From: Chromobacterium paludis
Lineage (GTDB): Bacteria > Pseudomonadota > Gammaproteobacteria > Burkholderiales > Chromobacteriaceae
Reading direction: 5' to 3'
NCBI RefSeq assembly: GCF_008275125.1
Contig: NZ_CP043473.1
Location: 4,154,001-4,218,000 of the forward strand
DNA length: 64,000 nucleotides
The translations under genes and the position numbers were made by a program. The notes beneath the pieces were generated by a model. It ran no database searches and was not told where the DNA came from. It was given only the letters and a program-made list of their open reading frames with translations. Shown here in pieces: positions 1 through 7,053 of this stretch; positions within the stretch are counted from its first letter, which is position 1; each line of letters begins with the position of its first letter.

Positions 1-104
1 CGCCGGAGCTGTTCGAGCTGATGGGCGAGCGTGTCCGTAGTCCAGGCGGAGCGGGTAAAGCACACCTCGCCGGTGGCAGGGTTGCAACTGGTGAATGCAG
101 TCAT
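1..104 (-). CDS. aldehyde dehydrogenase-like protein, N-terminal fragment (partial)
   Basis: Only the first 34 codons are in the window; the gene runs off the left edge. The ATG is at 104-102 on the minus strand and the peptide begins MTAFTSCNPATGEV. The NPATGE segment near the N terminus is typical of NAD(P)-dependent aldehyde dehydrogenases. The catalytic Cys/Glu region lies outside the window, so substrate and exact family cannot be assigned. The gene is divergent from cviI and shares a 279-bp intergenic region with it, so the CviR site could in principle affect both. Confidence 0.5.
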   Translation of the reverse strand, partial: MTAFTSCNPATGEVCFTRSAWTTDTLAHQLEQLR

Positions 105-301
105 GGCGCTGGAATGGCTGAAAAAAGTTAATGTAACAAATAAATTGCCATGAACCCATCCCCTGTTAATGTTGGGTTTTGTAAGCTACTGTTTTCAATC
201 TGCTTTGCCTGGTGTTTTTCCGGAAAGGCGCGGCTGTCGACGGCGCCTAATATTCATTTCAGCCAATTTGCCTGCCTGCGGTTTCTGGTTTGCGCTGACT
301 C

Positions 302-317
302 CTGGCCGTTTGGCCAG
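302..317 (+). promoter_or_regulatory. CviR (lux-box type) operator upstream of cviI
   Basis: A perfect 16-bp inverted repeat, CTGGCC-GTTT-GGCCAG, fits the recalled CviR consensus CTGNCC-N4-GGNCAG at every fixed position. A -10-like TACATT lies at 341-346, so the box centre falls about 43 bp upstream of the expected start site. That is the usual place for a LuxR-type activator that overlaps the -35 region. It implies autoinduction of cviI by CviR with its acyl-homoserine lactone. The site and spacing are seen directly; binding is inferred. Confidence 0.85.
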
Positions 318-340
318 ATTTCCGCGTGGAGAGGCGGTTT

Positions 341-346
341 TACATT
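341..346 (+). promoter_or_regulatory. -10 element of cviI promoter (candidate)
   Basis: TACATT lies 23 bp downstream of the CviR box and 37 bp upstream of the cviI ATG. There is no good -35 hexamer at the matching distance, which is expected for an activator-dependent LuxR-type promoter. The leader would be about 30 nt and carries a strong Shine-Dalgarno AGGAGG at 373-378. Confidence 0.5.
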
Positions 347-383
347 TCGGCTGCCTGAACAGGCTTAAGAATAGGAGGCTGAA

Positions 384-1037
384 ATGAAAGCATTTTTCCC
401 GCTGCAGTTGAATGACCTGGTGTTGGATGTGGTTGAGTCCGCCGCAGAGCGCGAAGCGCTATGGGCGTTCCGCCACAAGATATTTCGGGAGCAACTGGGC
501 TGGGTGCCGGTATGCGAGGATGGCTTGGACCGCGATGATTACGATGATTTCTCGGATAACCTGGCTCTGTATCGCGCGGGGGAGGTGGTGGGCGCCATAC
601 GCCTGACGGGGGGCGAATCCCCCTTCATGCTGGAGGCAGAGTTTTCCCGCTTGTTGCCGCGCGGCGAGACGATAGTCAAGGGCAGGGAGTATTCGGAAAT
701 CACGCGCCTGGCCATAGATCGGGAGGCATTAGGGGGGCGGGAGTCCGTCATGGCGGCCAGGATGTTGTATCTGGGGGCCTGGCTTTGGTCCAGAATCCGC
801 GGCGTGCGCTGGATGTATTTCGTGGTGCAGCCGGTGTTTTATCGTCGGCTGGTGATGTTTGGTTTTCCCATCGTGCCGGTGGGCGTGCCGCTGCCGCTGG
901 ATGGCGGGGTGATGTCGATGACGGGCCTGCTAGACTGGCGGCAGGCGCCGCCGGAGCTCATTCACTCACTATGTCCCGGGGTGTCTGTGTCAGATGCATG
1001 CCAAGCACTATGGCGTGAGTACGATTATTCGCATTGA
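384..1037 (+). CDS. cviI: acyl-homoserine-lactone synthase CviI (LuxI family)
   Basis: This enzyme makes the acyl-homoserine-lactone signal from S-adenosylmethionine and acyl-ACP in the cytoplasm. The 217-residue protein has the LuxI hallmarks: R30, F34 and W40 in the N-terminal block, an Asp-rich stretch around 49-58, R73, and the E105/R108 pair in the segment SEITRLAI. The start is fixed by AGGAGG six bases upstream (373-378). The last 80 bp overlap the 3' end of the convergent cviR gene, as in C. violaceum. A CviR box at 302-317 indicates positive feedback. Acyl-chain specificity cannot be read from sequence. Confidence 0.93.
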   Translation: MKAFFPLQLNDLVLDVVESAAEREALWAFRHKIFREQLGWVPVCEDGLDRDDYDDFSDNLALYRAGEVVGAIRLTGGESPFMLEAEFSRLLPRGETIVKGREYSEITRLAIDREALGGRESVMAARMLYLGAWLWSRIRGVRWMYFVVQPVFYRRLVMFGFPIVPVGVPLPLDGGVMSMTGLLDWRQAPPELIHSLCPGVSVSDACQALWREYDYSH

Positions 1038-1755
1038 GCTTGCGTATCACGTTGGCGACGTGGAATTTCACCGTGCGCTCGCTGATGTCGAGAATCGTGG
1101 CGATTTCCCAGTTGGTCTTGCCGCGGCTCATCCAATGGAAAATGTCGTATTCGCGTTGCGACAGCGGCATGTTGTTGGGGGAGGCCGGCGGCAGATTGGC
1201 GATGCGCACCGCCGCCTGGTGCAGGTGAGGCGTCAGGCAGTTGAGCATGGCGACCAGCGCCGCGTTGCGCGCGGGTTCGCGGCCGCCGATGGACAGGATG
1301 CTGCCCACGTTGTTGCGTTCCGAGGCCGCGCTGAAGGTGATGCCATTGCCCATGCCGTTCTGCGTGGCTTCGGCCACGAAGCGTTTTTCTTCCGCGCCTT
1401 TGGCGCGGCTGAAGCGTTCTTCCCAGCTCACTGGGCCTTGCCCCAGGTGAATGCGCATGATGGGGTCGTGCTGGGCGAAGTTTTCCTCGGCATATTGATC
1501 CAGCCAGCTGGACGGGTAGCTGACGTTGAGCACTTTTTCCATGCGCTGAATCTGGTTCTGGTTGTTGAGGCGGCCGAGGACCAGGATGAGTTTGTCGGAT
1601 GGGGCCTGGGCCAGAATGCTGTCGAGAAAGGCTTTCAGCTCGCCCTCGGTCTCGATGTGCCCCGCCATGTGTATCCATTCCAGCAAAGTCCACTGCTGCG
1701 AACTGGTGAGGCCGGCAGGTAGAGGTCTTGCATTGATGGGTTTAGAGATCGCCAT
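958..1755 (-). CDS. cviR: LuxR-family quorum-sensing activator CviR
   Basis: CviR binds the acyl-homoserine lactone and activates target promoters; in Chromobacterium these include violacein, chitinase and cviI. The protein is 265 residues: an autoinducer-binding domain (about 1-165), then a LuxR/GerE helix-turn-helix (about 195-260, SQREYDIFHWMSRGKTNWEI). Ligand-pocket residues recalled from CviR structures are all present at the same numbers: Y80, W84, D97, M100, W111, M135, S155. The start MAISKPIN at 1755 was chosen over an in-frame start 28 codons upstream because it matches the known CviR N terminus and has AAGGA in front. Residue 89 is Ala. Convergent 80-bp overlap with cviI. Confidence 0.94.
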   Translation of the reverse strand: MAISKPINARPLPAGLTSSQQWTLLEWIHMAGHIETEGELKAFLDSILAQAPSDKLILVLGRLNNQNQIQRMEKVLNVSYPSSWLDQYAEENFAQHDPIMRIHLGQGPVSWEERFSRAKGAEEKRFVAEATQNGMGNGITFSAASERNNVGSILSIGGREPARNAALVAMLNCLTPHLHQAAVRIANLPPASPNNMPLSQREYDIFHWMSRGKTNWEIATILDISERTVKFHVANVIRKLNANNRTHAIVLGMHLTQTPRDIVSE

Positions 1756-1866
1756 GAGCGGGTCATCCTTAGGTTTATGTCCGATACGCGCAGCAGATAG
1801 TAGCCTACATGCTTGGCGCATGTAAGAATTCGCGCTCAAAAAAACATATGCATTGTTGTTTTTTTG

Positions 1867-1882
1867 TTGGTAAGTATACCAA
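1867..1882. promoter_or_regulatory. inverted repeat upstream of cviR (candidate operator)
   Basis: TTGGTA-AGTA-TACCAA is a perfect 6-bp-arm dyad 112-127 bp upstream of the cviR start, in an AT-rich stretch. It does not match the CviR consensus, so it may bind another regulator of cviR. Symmetry is seen; function is inferred. Confidence 0.35.
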
Positions 1883-2283
1883 ACTTGCAGGCGATTGTTC
1901 CTGGGAAAACTACTGATAAATCACGGTCTTGTTGTTTGGCGTTCATGTTTTGTTAATGGGGAAATATTTCCATCATTGATATTTTCTTGACATTTTCTAT
2001 GTTCTTTATTGGGATTTGTCTGCCGGCGGGTGAGGCTGGAATGGGAGGCTGTCGCGTTTTTTGATCAATCCATTGGCATAAATTGTAAGTGGAAGCTAAT
2101 AAATTCTGGCAAGCAAACGCTTTAAAGCGCATAATTGCTTCGCATAAAAAATAGATTGAGGACGCCCGGCAGGATGGGCGATGGGGAAGTGTAGTGCCGC
2201 GGTGGCGTGAGCCGGCGACGTGATGACCGTATTTTTAGAAGAATTTTCAATATCATCCAGGATTGATGGAATCTTTTTAAAGT

Positions 2284-2304
2284 GTTCACTTCAATCCTGT
2301 GAAC
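2284..2304. promoter_or_regulatory. inverted repeat upstream of LysR gene (candidate operator)
   Basis: GTTCAC and GTGAAC arms are separated by 9 bp (2290-2298), 75-95 bp upstream of the LysR-family start at 2379. LysR-type regulators often bind such T-N11-A dyads at their own promoters, so autoregulation is plausible. No binding evidence. Confidence 0.35.
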
Positions 2305-2378
2305 GGCTATGCCTGGCCATGGTCTCAGTGGTTTGAGGCTTGCCGGGCAAGCATGCCAGTTCAGGAATCTCCTCGCCT

Positions 2379-3350
2379 ATGGATACCTTAAAAGCGCTAA
2401 TGGTCTTCATGACCACTGCTGAAAACGGCAGTTTCTCCGATGCGGCCCGCAAGCTTGGCGTGTCGCCGGCTGCCATCAGCCAGAGCATAGCCAGACTGGA
2501 ACAGGAGCTGGAAGTGCGACTGTTCAACCGGACCACGCGTCAGCTGACGCTGACCGAGGATGGGCGGCGTTTCTATGCCCAATGCCGCGGCCCGGTCAAT
2601 AATCTGGATTCGGCGATCAATCAGTTGAAAGCCAGCCGCGACGAGCCGGCCGGGCATCTGCGGGTCAGCATGCCCAACTCCTTCGGCCGTCGTTTCATTC
2701 TGCCCATCATGGGCGAGTTCTGCGAACGCTACCCCAAGGTGCGCGTGTTTTTTGGCCTGGACGATCATTTCAGCGATCTGATCGAGGATGGCTATGACGT
2801 GGGCGTGCGCACCGGCATGATGCCGGACAGCCGCATGGTGGCGCGCAACCTGGCGCAGATGCCCTTGTACGTGGTGGCCTCGCCCGAGTATTGGGACCGC
2901 CACGGCCGGCCGACCTCGCCGGAGGAACTGGGCAACCACGACTGCATCAATTTCCAGTTCCCGACCTCCGGCCGCCTGTTCAAGTGGGAGTTCGACCGCA
3001 AGGGCGAACGCATCCCGGTGGAGGTGAACGGCACTTACACCTTGAACGACATGGAGGCGGTGGCCGAGCTGGCGCGGTTGGGCATGGGCGTAGCGCAGCT
3101 GCCGGGGCATGAGGTGGTGCACCTGATACGCAGCGGCGAACTGGAGCCGGTGCTGACCGATATGGTGTCGGTGGAGCGCTCCATCTACATCTGCTTCCCG
3201 CACCGCGACCACATCGCGCCGCGTACCCGCGTCTTCGTCGATTTTGTGGTGGAGAAGCTGTCGGACCATCCGGACATCATGGCCGATCTGCCGGGGCTGG
3301 ACCTCAGCGCCAAGCGCAGCGCGCTGCAGCAGAGCATCGGCATCGTTTGA
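2379..3350 (+). CDS. LysR-family transcriptional regulator
   Basis: A 323-residue DNA-binding regulator of unknown target. The N-terminal winged HTH spans about residues 1-60 (SFSDAARKLGVSPAAISQSI), followed by a linker helix and a LysR substrate-binding domain (about 90-295). Start ATG at 2379 (MDTLKALMVF) was chosen because LysR proteins begin at this point; the open frame extends 13 codons upstream to 2340 but without family support. AGGA at 2363-2366 is the nearest Shine-Dalgarno. It resembles the large group of LysR proteins that control neighbouring redox or metabolic genes. No partner gene is adjacent: the downstream gene is convergent. A terminator follows at 3373-3398. Confidence 0.85.
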   Translation: MDTLKALMVFMTTAENGSFSDAARKLGVSPAAISQSIARLEQELEVRLFNRTTRQLTLTEDGRRFYAQCRGPVNNLDSAINQLKASRDEPAGHLRVSMPNSFGRRFILPIMGEFCERYPKVRVFFGLDDHFSDLIEDGYDVGVRTGMMPDSRMVARNLAQMPLYVVASPEYWDRHGRPTSPEELGNHDCINFQFPTSGRLFKWEFDRKGERIPVEVNGTYTLNDMEAVAELARLGMGVAQLPGHEVVHLIRSGELEPVLTDMVSVERSIYICFPHRDHIAPRTRVFVDFVVEKLSDHPDIMADLPGLDLSAKRSALQQSIGIV

Positions 3351-3372
3351 GCGCTGTTTGTCCTATGGCCAA

Positions 3373-3398
3373 GGCCGTCGCCGCGCGACGGCCTTTTT
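3373..3398 (+). terminator. intrinsic terminator of LysR gene
   Basis: Eight-bp GC-rich stem GGCCGTCG/CGACGGCC (3373-3380 and 3386-3393), 5-nt loop, then TTTTT. It ends exactly at the stop codon of the convergent diguanylate cyclase gene. Confidence 0.8.
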
Positions 3399-4156
3399 CA
3401 TGCGCTCAGCGCGTGGTCGTCGCCAAACTCGCCGACGATGCGGTCGCGGCCGGCCTCTTTGGCCGCGTACAGGCGCATGTCGGCGCGATGGACCAGGCTG
3501 TCCGGCGTGTCGTCCTCCTGCAGCGTGGCGACGCCTATGCTGGCAGTGACTGTGTCCACCGGCGCGAAGTCCAACTCGCGCAGCAGGCGGCAGATGTCGG
3601 CCGCCAGTTGCAGGGCGCCGATCTGGCCGGTTTCCGGGCAGATGACCAGAAACTCCTCGCCGCCCCAGCGCGCGATGGTGTCCAGCTGACGCGCCCGCTG
3701 TTGCAGCGCGTGGCCGAAGCGTTGCAGCACGCGATCGCCGACTAGATGGCCGTGCGTGTCGTTGATGCGCTTGAAGTGGTCCAGGTCTATCAGCAGCACG
3801 GAGAAGGGGCGGTTGGAGCGGAAGCTGCGCTCGGTTTCTCTTCGCAGCACGATGTTGGCGCGCCGGCGGTTGACCAGGCCGGTGACTTCGTCTCGCTCCG
3901 CCTGGCGCCGCAGCGCCTTGAGCAGGACTCGCGCTTCGCGCAGCCGGCGCACGGCGAACACGGACATGGAAATGGCCAGGGTGAAGCTGACCAGCAGGAC
4001 TTCGTCCAGTTCGGAGTCGGGGTGGCGGTGGAACCAGTCGTCCAGTAGCTCAAACAGGTCGAGGTAGCCAAACAGCAGGAAGCTTGCCAGATTGAAGGCG
4101 GCGATCCAGGCCAGTTCCACCCAGATGCGCCGCTGGCTGTACGGCCAGTATTTCAT
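3398..4156 (-). CDS. membrane-anchored diguanylate cyclase (GGDEF domain)
   Basis: Predicted to condense two GTP into the second messenger c-di-GMP at the inner membrane. The 252-residue protein has two N-terminal hydrophobic segments (about 13-35 and 52-69), a short helical linker, and a GGDEF domain from about residue 84 with the active-site motif GGEEF at 165-169. An inhibitory I-site RxxD (RQLD, 156-159) sits five residues before the motif, so feedback inhibition by c-di-GMP is expected. There is no EAL domain. The short periplasmic loop between the two segments may sense something, but no known sensor domain is visible. Convergent with the LysR gene and separate from ubiUVT. Confidence 0.88.
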   Translation of the reverse strand: MKYWPYSQRRIWVELAWIAAFNLASFLLFGYLDLFELLDDWFHRHPDSELDEVLLVSFTLAISMSVFAVRRLREARVLLKALRRQAERDEVTGLVNRRRANIVLRRETERSFRSNRPFSVLLIDLDHFKRINDTHGHLVGDRVLQRFGHALQQRARQLDTIARWGGEEFLVICPETGQIGALQLAADICRLLRELDFAPVDTVTASIGVATLQEDDTPDSLVHRADMRLYAAKEAGRDRIVGEFGDDHALSA

Positions 4157-4221
4157 GGTGCCCCATTCATCGTAGTGCTAGCTTCTTGCTAGCCCATGGC
4201 GAGGGCAGGGGCAAGATGGCT

Positions 4222-4650
4222 TCAGGCCACCATCAGCCGCGCCAGCGGCGTTTCGCTCCAGTCTATGCTGTCCAGCAGATTCTTCACGATCAGTCCCAGT
4301 TCGGTATTGCCCTCTATGCGTAGCTTGCGGTTGAAGAACAGCGTGTCCGGATCCTCCTCGCGCAGCAGCATGCGGGCGAAGTCCGCGCATTGCGCCGCCA
4401 GGGTCAGGTCGACGGGGCCGCGCGAGGCGGTGAAGCCATGCGCCGTGGCGGCCAGGCTCAGGGTCAGGCCGGCGTCCAGCAACTGGATTTCGAAGTGTTT
4501 TCCCTCCAGCAGCGCCATGTCCACCGGCAGCACGCCGCGCTTGGCCAGCAGATTGAGCGAGCCGGCCAGCAACTGGCTGGGCGGCGTGGCGGGCAGCTTG
4601 GACAGCAGGCGGCCCAGCGGGGCCGGCAGCGTCAGGTCAGGAATGCGCAT
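4222..4650 (-). CDS. ubiT: UbiT, SCP2-domain accessory factor for O2-independent ubiquinone synthesis
   Basis: UbiT (YhbT family) is a lipid-binding SCP2-type protein needed, with UbiU and UbiV, to make ubiquinone without oxygen. The 142-residue protein is nearly all SCP2 fold, for example FARMLLREEDPDTLFFNRKL followed by an EGNTELGL segment typical of the family. The start at 4650 (MRIPDLTL) overlaps the 3' end of ubiV by 14 bp and has GGAGA just upstream; a longer open frame to 4917 only reads ubiV in another frame. It is the last gene of ubiU-ubiV-ubiT. Confidence 0.87.
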   Translation of the reverse strand: MRIPDLTLPAPLGRLLSKLPATPPSQLLAGSLNLLAKRGVLPVDMALLEGKHFEIQLLDAGLTLSLAATAHGFTASRGPVDLTLAAQCADFARMLLREEDPDTLFFNRKLRIEGNTELGLIVKNLLDSIDWSETPLARLMVA

Positions 4651-5569
4651 GATGATTCTCCAGGGCTTGTATGCCGGCGGCGCCGCGCCAGTAGCCGTCC
4701 ACCAGGGCGCCGGGCGCCTGCGGCGCCAGCCTGGCCAGCAGTTCGTCTTGCCGCTCCGGTGTTTGCAGCAGCTGGGCGCAGGCCTCCACCACTTGCGCCG
4801 TGCCTTGAAACTGCGGGCTGACGCGGATGCGCCGCGCGCCGATGGCTTGCAGCTCGCGCAGATGCGGCAGCAGGGAGTGGCAGCCGTCGGACAGGGTCTG
4901 GATGCCGTTGAGGGCAAGGAAAGGCTGGCCTTCGCGCGTGGCCAGCCTCATGCCGTCCGGATGCTCCAGGCAGCGGAACTGGCAGTCGTCCTTGTTCAGG
5001 TTGTAGTGGCGCGCGGTGAAGCAGCGTGAGGACAGCGCCAGCGGCAGCCGGCCCCAGGCGAAGACTTCGGTCTCGATGTCCAGCGCTTGGCGCGCGGCTT
5101 CGTCCAGCACGCCGGCCAGCATGTCCCGGCTCATTTCCACCGGCGGCAGCCAGCGGTAGGCGCCCAGGCTGCGCATCAGGGCCAGGGTGTCGGCATTGTA
5201 GATGTTCAGGTGGTGGCCGGCGACGAAGGGCAGGCCTTGCTCGCGCGCCAGACGCGCCGCGCCCAGGTCGTTGGCCTCGATGGCCAGTTCGCCGTTGTCC
5301 ACCAGCTTGCGCAGGCGCTTGAGATCGGACTCGCTTTCGATCAGGGCTTGGCTGCTGAGCACCACTTCCTTGCCGGTGGCGGCCAGGTCGCCAGCCAGGG
5401 CGATCCAGTCCTGGGCGCGCATCTGCTGGCGGCGCCCGCACACCACTTCGCCCAGGTAAATGCTGTCTACGGGCCAGCCGGCCGCGTCGGCGTAGAAGCG
5501 CAGGATGTCGTCGCGGCTCCAGAAGAACAGCACCGGGCCGAGCGACAGTTTCAATGGGATGGCTTGCAT
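4637..5569 (-). CDS. ubiV: UbiV, [4Fe-4S] U32-peptidase-like protein for O2-independent ubiquinone hydroxylation
   Basis: UbiV works as a heterodimer with UbiU in the oxygen-independent hydroxylation of the ubiquinone ring, using prephenate as oxygen donor in characterised systems. The 310-residue protein is a U32-family TIM barrel. Four cysteines that would hold the cluster are present: C44, C183, C196 and C200, with the same 13/4 spacing as the E. coli protein. It begins 13 bp after ubiU and overlaps ubiT, which supports one transcript. Confidence 0.9.
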   Translation of the reverse strand: MQAIPLKLSLGPVLFFWSRDDILRFYADAAGWPVDSIYLGEVVCGRRQQMRAQDWIALAGDLAATGKEVVLSSQALIESESDLKRLRKLVDNGELAIEANDLGAARLAREQGLPFVAGHHLNIYNADTLALMRSLGAYRWLPPVEMSRDMLAGVLDEAARQALDIETEVFAWGRLPLALSSRCFTARHYNLNKDDCQFRCLEHPDGMRLATREGQPFLALNGIQTLSDGCHSLLPHLRELQAIGARRIRVSPQFQGTAQVVEACAQLLQTPERQDELLARLAPQAPGALVDGYWRGAAGIQALENHHAHS

Positions 5570-5582
5570 GGCGTCCTCGGTC

Positions 5583-6599
5583 TCATTTCCAGGGGCGGTT
5601 ATACGCGCCCAGCGTTTGCTGGCAGCCTTCCGCCACCTTGCTCAGCGCCTGTTGCCAGGCGGGCTGCACCATGAAGCGCTGGCGTTCGCGGCCGGCGGCG
5701 TCCAGCGCCTCGCGCAGCACCCGCGTCACTTGCGCGACATAGGCCGGGCTGCGCTGGCGGCCTTCCACCTTGATGGCGGCCACGCCTATGTCCAGCAGCT
5801 GCGGCAGCATGCTGACCACGTTGAGGCTGGTGGGTTCTTCCAGCGCGTAATAAGTGTCGCCGTTGACCTCGAAGCGGCCCTTGCACAGCGTGGGGTAGCC
5901 GGCGGGCTGGTCCTTGCCGTATTGGTCGATCAGGATGCCGGAGAGCCGCGCGTCCAGGTGAGTGGGCCCTTGCAGCCATTGCACGTGCTTGGCCGGCGAG
6001 CATACGCCGTGGCTGTTGGGCGATTCGCCGGTGGCGTAGCTGGACAGCAGGCAGCGGCCCTCCACCATCACGCACAGGCTGCCGAAGCCGAAGACCTCGA
6101 TTTCCACCGGGCTGCGCGCTATGACCTGGCGCACCTGCTCCAGCGTCAGCACCCGCGGCAGCACGGCGCGCTGGATGCCGAACAGCTCGTGCGCCAGCTG
6201 CAGCGCTTCGTGGTTGGTGGCGGAGCCTTGCACCGACAGGTGCAGCCGCAGCGCGGGGTGGCGGCGGCGGGCGTAGGCCAGCAGGCCCAGGTCGGCCAGG
6301 ATGACCGCGTCCACGCCCAGGTCCGCGGCCTGGTCCACTGCGCGCTGCCAGCGCGCGATGTCGCCGCCCTGGGCATAGGTGTTGATGGCCAGCAGCGCTT
6401 TGCGGCCGCGCTCATGCGCGTAGCGGATGCCGATGCGGGCGGTGTGGTCGTCGAAATTGAGCCCGGCGAAGTTGCGGGCGTTGGTGTCGTTTTTCAGGCC
6501 GAAATACACGGTGTCGGCGCCGTTGTCTACGGCGGCCTTGAGCGCGGGCAGGCTGCCCGCGGGGCACACCAGTTCCGGCAGAGGCTGTCTGGCTGGCAT
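5583..6599 (-). CDS. ubiU: UbiU, [4Fe-4S] U32-peptidase-like partner of UbiV
   Basis: UbiU is the partner of UbiV in anaerobic ubiquinone biosynthesis. The 338-residue protein begins with the conserved ELVCPAGSLPALKAAVDNGAD block and DTNARNFAGLNF. The four cluster cysteines C176, C183, C200 and C239 sit at E. coli UbiU positions plus seven in every case. First gene of ubiUVT. The Shine-Dalgarno is weak. An FNR-like sequence lies 57-70 bp upstream at 6656-6669, consistent with known anaerobic control of this operon in other bacteria. Confidence 0.92.
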   Translation of the reverse strand: MPARQPLPELVCPAGSLPALKAAVDNGADTVYFGLKNDTNARNFAGLNFDDHTARIGIRYAHERGRKALLAINTYAQGGDIARWQRAVDQAADLGVDAVILADLGLLAYARRRHPALRLHLSVQGSATNHEALQLAHELFGIQRAVLPRVLTLEQVRQVIARSPVEIEVFGFGSLCVMVEGRCLLSSYATGESPNSHGVCSPAKHVQWLQGPTHLDARLSGILIDQYGKDQPAGYPTLCKGRFEVNGDTYYALEEPTSLNVVSMLPQLLDIGVAAIKVEGRQRSPAYVAQVTRVLREALDAAGRERQRFMVQPAWQQALSKVAEGCQQTLGAYNRPWK

Positions 6600-6655
6600 G
6601 GGAGTCTGGGGTGAGGGAAATGCGCCGACAGTAACAGAGGCGGCCGGAGCGGCCC

Positions 6656-6669
6656 TTGTCTTGAGTCAA
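6656..6669 (-). promoter_or_regulatory. FNR-like box upstream of ubiUVT (candidate)
   Basis: TTGTC-TTGA-GTCAA matches 7 of the 10 fixed positions of the FNR consensus TTGAT-N4-ATCAA and lies between the pilV-like stop and the ubiU start. Site seen, regulation inferred from the known FNR dependence of ubiUV elsewhere. Confidence 0.4.
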
Positions 6670-6678
6670 GCGCGCGGC

Positions 6679-7053
6679 TCACTTGGGCGGCGGCGCGGTT
6701 TGGAGCAAGATAGGGGCGCTCAGGCTCAGTTCGTTGGCGTCTCCCTGGCTGTCGGTCCAGCGCATGCGTACGGTCAGCATGCCGCCGGCGGCGGCGCTGA
6801 GGCACTGGAAGCGGGCCAGCGGGCCGCTGCTCTGGTAGGGGGCGTAGCTGGCGCCCAGGCAACTCAACTGCGCGCCGCTGTGTCTTTCTTCCAGCACCGC
6901 CTGGGCCAGGTTGGTGGCGGTGTTGTAGTCGTTGGCGGCGATCTGGCTGTGCAATAGCTCGGTCTGCAGCCGCAGCAGGCCCAGCACGCCCACCGCCAGC
7001 ACCAGCAGGGTGATCATCATTTCCAGCAGGGTGAAGCCGGCCAGGCGTTTCAT
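6679..7053 (-). CDS. pilV: type IV minor pilin, PilV-like
   Basis: A 124-residue prepilin-like protein. The N terminus MKRLAGFTLLEMMITLL is a class III (prepilin) signal: short basic leader, Gly before the PilD cleavage site, then Phe+1, Glu+5 and a hydrophobic helix. Real start is 7053, giving an ATGA overlap with the upstream pilX-like gene; the longer open frame to 7416 is a shadow. Last gene of a five-gene pilin operon. Minor pilins of this type prime pilus assembly at the inner membrane. The subtype call (PilV) rests on operon position and size. Confidence 0.75.
   Translation of the reverse strand: MKRLAGFTLLEMMITLLVLAVGVLGLLRLQTELLHSQIAANDYNTATNLAQAVLEERHSGAQLSCLGASYAPYQSSGPLARFQCLSAAAGGMLTVRMRWTDSQGDANELSLSAPILLQTAPPPK

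Larger units (their letters stand above)
1756..2378. other. intergenic region between cviR and LysR gene
   Basis: About 620 bp without a convincing gene, flanked by divergent starts. The part next to cviR (about 1830-2000) is AT-rich with poly-A/T runs and contains the dyad at 1867-1882. The part next to the LysR gene contains the dyad at 2284-2304. No tRNA, terminator or insertion-sequence end is seen. It probably holds the promoters of both genes. Confidence 0.6.

Noticed and set aside
150..387. Two overlapping ORFs of 72 codons upstream of cviI
   Set aside because: They cover the CviR operator and promoter and their peptides look like nothing known.
1756..1839. 28-codon N-terminal extension of CviR
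   Set aside because: Known CviR proteins begin at MxISKPINARPLPAGL, and that ATG has its own Shine-Dalgarno.
2313..2328. CviR-like site upstream of the LysR gene
   Set aside because: CTGGCC is a good left half, but the right half TCTCAG lacks both conserved G positions.
5505..6614. 369-codon ORF antisense to ubiU
   Set aside because: It is a shadow frame in GC-rich DNA; UbiU on the other strand has all cluster cysteines.
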